17,801 nt of DNA from Alphaproteobacteria bacterium. GTDB taxonomy: Bacteria > Pseudomonadota > Alphaproteobacteria > SP197. The DNA is taken from the NCBI GenBank assembly GCA_022822575.1, contig JAJEBJ010000228.1:1-17801 (forward strand), written 5' to 3'. Shown here one piece after another: positions 14,880 to 17,801 of the stretch. The notes beneath the pieces are model-generated. The model had not been told where the DNA came from. It saw only the letters and a program-made list of their open reading frames with translations, and ran no database searches. The stretch's first letter is position 1. Every line of letters begins with the position of its first letter. The position numbers and the translations under genes were made by a program.

Positions 14880-15970
14880 GAGAACAGGGGTTCGCCGATG
14901 ACGTCGTCGCGCGGTGTCACGCCGAGGCCGGGACCGACGGGAGCGCGCATGACGCCGTCGGCGACGTCCGGCATCCCGGTGGCATTCGACACCGTCGTCC
15001 AGTTGTGAAAGTCGACCGTGTGGAGCCGCATCGCTTCCGGCGTGGAAAGCGACATGTGGGCAATGGCCGCACTCGCAATGTCGGCCCCGCCAACACACTC
15101 GACCGTGACCATGAGCCCGAGATCGACCGCGAGGTCGCGGATCCGCCTGGCACGGGTGATGCCACCGAACCTGGATATCTTGATGGTGACGCCGTCGGCC
15201 ACGCCTTCCCGGTGAATGCGCAGCAGCGCATCGAGACTGTCGGCACTCTCATCAAGAACCATCGGAATTGCCGCGTGGCGCCTCACCACCAGGTTCTCGT
15301 CGAGAGTCCGGCAGGGTTGTTCGAGAACATAGTCGATCCCCCGCGTCCTCTCGACGAAACGCAAGGCGTCGTGGCTGGTCCAGGCACCGTTGGCGTCGCA
15401 GAAGATGATGACACTGCCGTCCATGTCATCGGCAATGGTCTGCAGACGGCCGGCGTCCAGGACCGGGTCGTCTCCCACCTTCACCTGGAGACGGCGGTAC
15501 CCGTCGGCCACATGACGGCGGGCCGAATCCAGCATGATCTCCGGCGATGCCTGCGATACCGAACGGTAGAGGGCGACGGACATGCCGTCCCGGCCTCCGA
15601 GGAATTCGGCCAGGGGGAGTCCGGCCGCCTTCGCGGCGATGTCCCACAAGGCGATGTCGAGCGGCGACTTGACGTCCATCTGACCATGCATCGCCGCATC
15701 CATGACACGGGCAAGCTTGCCTGTTTCCCTTGGGTCGGCACCCAGCAACACGGGCCCGAGCCGTTCCAGTCCGGCGCGTACGCCACCGGTGAAGGCCTCG
15801 GAGTAGAAGGCGCCAAGAGGAGCGATCTCTCCCCAACCGGTAACTCCCTCATCCGAGTCGACCCTCACAATGGTGGCCGTCTGTCCGTACTCAGTATGAT
15901 TGCGGCAACGGTAGGAGCCTTCCCGAAAGGGGAGCTCCAGGCCATGGACGGATATGCGGGTTATCTTCAT
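14864..15970 (-). CDS. Enolase-superfamily (MLE-type) dehydratase/epimerase
   Basis: This 368-residue protein has a mandelate racemase/muconate lactonizing enzyme fold. Catalytic K164 (LQVKVG) and K264 (TIKISRFGG) flank the barrel. The metal ligands are D192 (CDANGAW), E217 (LEQPC) and D240 (LDES). The KISRFGGITRARRIRD signature and the HTVDFHNW ending resemble the cis-3-hydroxyproline dehydratase / hydroxyproline-betaine epimerase group, but the exact substrate is not certain. The position usually written KxK has Q162 in place of the first lysine. The start is the ATG at 15970, with AGGA upstream and homology beginning at MKITRISVHG; the open frame continues to 16177 without homology. It is first in the minus-strand series and divergent from the SDR gene. 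Confidence 0.88.
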   Translation of the reverse strand: MKITRISVHGLELPFREGSYRCRNHTEYGQTATIVRVDSDEGVTGWGEIAPLGAFYSEAFTGGVRAGLERLGPVLLGADPRETGKLARVMDAAMHGQMDVKSPLDIALWDIAAKAAGLPLAEFLGGRDGMSVALYRSVSQASPEIMLDSARRHVADGYRRLQVKVGDDPVLDAGRLQTIADDMDGSVIIFCDANGAWTSHDALRFVERTRGIDYVLEQPCRTLDENLVVRRHAAIPMVLDESADSLDALLRIHREGVADGVTIKISRFGGITRARRIRDLAVDLGLMVTVECVGGADIASAAIAHMSLSTPEAMRLHTVDFHNWTTVSNATGMPDVADGVMRAPVGPGLGVTPRDDVIGEPLFSCHAA

Positions 15971-16081
15971 GGGAATGTCCTGCATCGAGGTGACGAAGGG
16001 GATGACCGTTCCGCCATGAGACCCTATCGTGAGGCTTGACGAAACGACATCCTGCCTGTGCAACGCTGAAGGGAAGAGGTC

Positions 16082-16843
16082 ATGGGTGAAGGCAGCCAGC
16101 GGGTTGCAATTGTAACAGGTGCCACCGCGGGCATTGGGCGAGCCGCCGCACTCGGACTTGCCGATGACGGTTTTCATGTCGTTCTCGCCGGACGCCGCAA
16201 GGAACGTCTAGATGGCGTCGTGGCGGAACGCCCGGACCTTGAAGGGCGCCTTGCCGCGATCCAGTGTGACGTCACGCGGCCCGAATCGGTCGGTGACCTC
16301 TTTGCCAGCTTCGAACGGCGCTTTTCGCGCCTCGATCTCCTGTTCAACAATGCCGGCATCGGCGCCAGGGCCGTGCCTCTCGAGGATCTGGACATCGACG
16401 AGTGGCAGGCCGTGGTCGATACCAACCTGACAGGATCCTTCCTGATGGCGCGCCAGGCGATGCGCATCATGAAGGCTCAGACCCCCAGGGGCGGACGGAT
16501 CGTCAACAACGGTTCGGTGTCAGCCCACGTACCGCGTCCGTTTTCCGCTCCCTACACGGCGACAAAGCACGCCGTGACCGGTCTCACCCGCTCTATCTGT
16601 CTCGATGGCCGATCCCATGACATCTGTTGCAGCCAGATCGATATCGGCAACGCCCTGACCGACATGACCGCGGGCGCGGGCGATGGCCTGGAACAACCCG
16701 ACGGCCGCGTCGTGCCGGAGCCTGTCATGGACGTCGCCAATGTCGTCAACACCATTCTCGTGATCGCCAACATGCCGCTCGATGCCAACATCCCCTTCGT
16801 GACCGTCATGGCCAACGCCATGCCGTACATCGGCAGGGGGTGA
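16082..16843 (+). CDS. SDR-family NAD(P)-dependent oxidoreductase
   Basis: This is a classical short-chain dehydrogenase/reductase of 253 residues with a cytoplasmic Rossmann fold. The cofactor motif TGATAGIG is at 12-19, AGRRKERL at 36-43 (the arginines suggest NADP preference), CDV at 62-64, NNAG at 89-92, and the catalytic set is S145, Y158 and K162. It begins at an ATG preceded by GGGAAGAGG. It is divergent from the enolase gene across 111 bases, the usual arrangement for a co-regulated sugar- or hydroxy-acid pathway. A TTGACG at 16036-16041 lies upstream with only a poor -10 (TGCAAC at 16059-16064). The substrate is unknown, but oxidation of a hydroxyl in the enolase enzyme's pathway is plausible. 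Confidence 0.92.
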   Translation: MGEGSQRVAIVTGATAGIGRAAALGLADDGFHVVLAGRRKERLDGVVAERPDLEGRLAAIQCDVTRPESVGDLFASFERRFSRLDLLFNNAGIGARAVPLEDLDIDEWQAVVDTNLTGSFLMARQAMRIMKAQTPRGGRIVNNGSVSAHVPRPFSAPYTATKHAVTGLTRSICLDGRSHDICCSQIDIGNALTDMTAGAGDGLEQPDGRVVPEPVMDVANVVNTILVIANMPLDANIPFVTVMANAMPYIGRG

Positions 16844-16846
16844 CGG

Positions 16847-16876
16847 TTGCGCAAGCCCGGGCGATCTCCCTATAAT
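16847..16876 (+). promoter_or_regulatory. Sigma-70-type promoter for the membrane-protein gene
   Basis: A perfect TATAAT at 16871-16876 has TTGCGC (16847-16852) 18 bases upstream. It sits immediately after the SDR stop and 41 bases before the next ATG, so the membrane-protein gene probably has its own promoter. Confidence 0.6.
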
Positions 16877-16917
16877 CGCGGCTCGCGGACCATCATAACC
16901 GCTCGGGGACACGATCC

Positions 16918-17340
16918 ATGGAACTGACTGGCGCCGGACTTGCGATCTGGATGTTCTGCGGCTTTCTGCTCGCCGCCATTCTGGCCATGCTGTGCCGCGG
17001 GTTTGGCAAGGCCACGGAAATGAACACCGAATTCCTTGCCAACATGGGATTCTTCTGGTCGATCCTTCCCGTGGGCATCTTTGCCGCCAGCGGCTACTTT
17101 CCCTTTCTGGACATCAGTGTCCTGGCGCCCTTTGGCTATGTTCTCGGCGTCATCCCACTGGCCGTCATCATGACGCAACGGACCGCTCCCGAACTCGCAC
17201 CACCGGTCTTCGGCCATGACAAGCAGGGGCGGGTTGCCATGTTCGCCTGCACAACGCACGAGGTGCTCACCACCCTGCTCTATGTCCTTCTCGCCTTCAT
17301 GGTGTGCACCATCTTCCTGTGGGACGAACTCTATCGCTGA
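16918..17340 (+). CDS. Unrecognised four-helix membrane protein
   Basis: I do not recognise this 140-residue protein. It has hydrophobic stretches at about 7-26, 42-61, 68-86 and 113-134, suggesting a four-helix inner-membrane protein. A polar loop at 87-108 (MTQRTAPELAPPVFGHDKQG) connects the last two. H100 and H114 and the CTTHE segment (111-115) are the only notable polar groups near membrane boundaries. The ATG at 16918 has a GGGGA about nine bases upstream. It is preceded by its own promoter with a consensus -10 and followed by the rplU promoter, so it stands as a single transcription unit. The size and helix number recall small MAPEG-like proteins, but I see no diagnostic motif. Confidence 0.7.
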   Translation: MELTGAGLAIWMFCGFLLAAILAMLCRGFGKATEMNTEFLANMGFFWSILPVGIFAASGYFPFLDISVLAPFGYVLGVIPLAVIMTQRTAPELAPPVFGHDKQGRVAMFACTTHEVLTTLLYVLLAFMVCTIFLWDELYR

Positions 17341-17365
17341 CGGTGGCTGAGGGCTTCGCGTGATG

Positions 17366-17393
17366 TTGACTTTGCGGGGGCTCGCACTATAAC
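17366..17393 (+). promoter_or_regulatory. Sigma-70 promoter of rplU-rpmA
   Basis: TTGACT (17366-17371) and TATAAC (17388-17393) are separated by 16 bases, a good match to the vegetative consensus, and lie 44 bases before the rplU ATG. This fits strong growth-linked expression of ribosomal protein genes. Confidence 0.75.
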
Positions 17394-17437
17394 GCTCGTC
17401 TGCCATGGCGGCAGCGCGAAGACTGGCGGAACCGACG

Positions 17438-17761
17438 ATGTATGCAGTCATCCAGACCGGCGGCAAACAGTACCGGGTGGAGCCCGAGGGCGTGCTCAGC
17501 GTGGAGCGCCTCGATGGCAACCCGGGCGATATCGTCGAGTTCACGAAAGTCCTGATGGTCGGTAGCGAGGATGCGATCGACACGAACGCCACCGGCGCCA
17601 GCGTGAAGGCCGAGATCCTGGAACACAAACGTCAGGCCAAGATTCTCGTCTTCAAGAAGAAACGCCGGAAGAAGTACCGTCGGCGCGCCGGCCACCGCCA
17701 GCAACAGACCGTCGTCCGGGTGAGGGAGATCCTCGACAGTCCCTCAGGCGACGACGCCTGA
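17438..17761 (+). CDS. rplU: 50S ribosomal protein L21
   Basis: This is a 107-residue L21, which binds 23S rRNA domain VI region and protein L20 in the large subunit. The typical start MYAVIQTGGKQYRVEPEG, the central DIVEFTKVLMVG, and the basic FKKKRRKKYRRRAGHRQQQT rRNA-binding stretch (about 71-90) are all present. The ATG at 17438 is where homology begins and has GGCGGA upstream; an ATG at 17405 in the same frame would add 11 unrelated residues. The rpmA gene follows 17 bases later, the conserved bacterial order. Confidence 0.98.
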   Translation: MYAVIQTGGKQYRVEPEGVLSVERLDGNPGDIVEFTKVLMVGSEDAIDTNATGASVKAEILEHKRQAKILVFKKKRRKKYRRRAGHRQQQTVVRVREILDSPSGDDA

Positions 17762-17778
17762 CGAGAGAGGATTGATCC

Positions 17779-17801
17779 ATGGCCCACAAGAAAGCAGGCG
17801 G
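17779..17801 (+). CDS. rpmA: 50S ribosomal protein L27, 3'-truncated by window edge
   Basis: Only the first codons are visible (MAHKKAG), the standard start of L27, whose N-terminus reaches toward the peptidyl transferase centre. AGAGAGG lies eight bases ahead of the ATG. The rest is beyond the window. Confidence 0.92.

Noticed and set aside
14880..15098. N-terminal extension of the TIM-barrel/SUMF1 protein to 15098
   Set aside because: The extra 73 residues are Arg/His-rich and lie entirely inside the enolase gene in another frame.
15005..16039. 344-codon plus-strand open frame
   Set aside because: It is antisense to the enolase-superfamily gene, which has all catalytic residues; long antisense frames are expected in GC-rich DNA.
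16036..16064. TTGACG with TGCAAC as promoter for the SDR gene
   Set aside because: The -35 is good but the -10 matches only three of six positions; recorded in the SDR entry but not listed as a site.

Overview
The window looks like a chromosomal segment of a high-GC alphaproteobacterium, probably Rhodospirillales-like. The evidence is the GC-rich coding sequence throughout and a recognisable alphaproteobacterial housekeeping set: zapE, a DUF1178 gene, a Nit1-type amidase, grxC, an NDUFAF5-like methyltransferase, GNAT-mutT, and rplU-rpmA. It is densely coded and no gene-free stretch exceeds about 170 bases. I see no rRNA, tRNA, CRISPR array or insertion sequence.

Layout. 1-2.0 kb: a 5'-truncated NicO/RcnA-type metal exporter (+) runs into zapE (-), with their 3' ends overlapping. 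2.1-4.8 kb: an amidase-signature enzyme and an MFS permease form a two-gene (+) unit. 4.8-8.0 kb: a housekeeping cluster holds a DUF1178 gene (-), a possible small ORF coupled to a SAM methyltransferase (+), a Nit1-type amidase and grxC with overlapping ends (-), and a divergent NDUFAF5/BioC-like methyltransferase (+). From memory, comF usually sits in this cluster; it is absent here. 8.0-8.5 kb: a locally AT-richer stretch carries a lone AbrB-type regulator (+).

8.5-16.0 kb is the most unusual part. Six genes lie on the minus strand with small gaps or overlaps. In transcription order they are an enolase-superfamily (MLE/hydroxyproline-type) enzyme, a 625-residue protein joining a glycosidase-like TIM barrel to a SUMF1/EgtB-type domain, a GNAT acetyltransferase, mutT, an EamA transporter, and an 839-residue N,N-dimethylformamidase-like protein in which the small subunit appears fused to the large one. 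A divergent SDR dehydrogenase (+) faces the enolase gene. I infer a catabolic or modification locus for an unidentified organic-nitrogen or sugar-derived compound, built around the ordinary GNAT-mutT pair. The substrate cannot be read from the sequence.

16.9-17.8 kb: an unrecognised four-helix membrane protein with a consensus -10 box, then rplU behind a clear sigma-70 promoter, then the start of rpmA.
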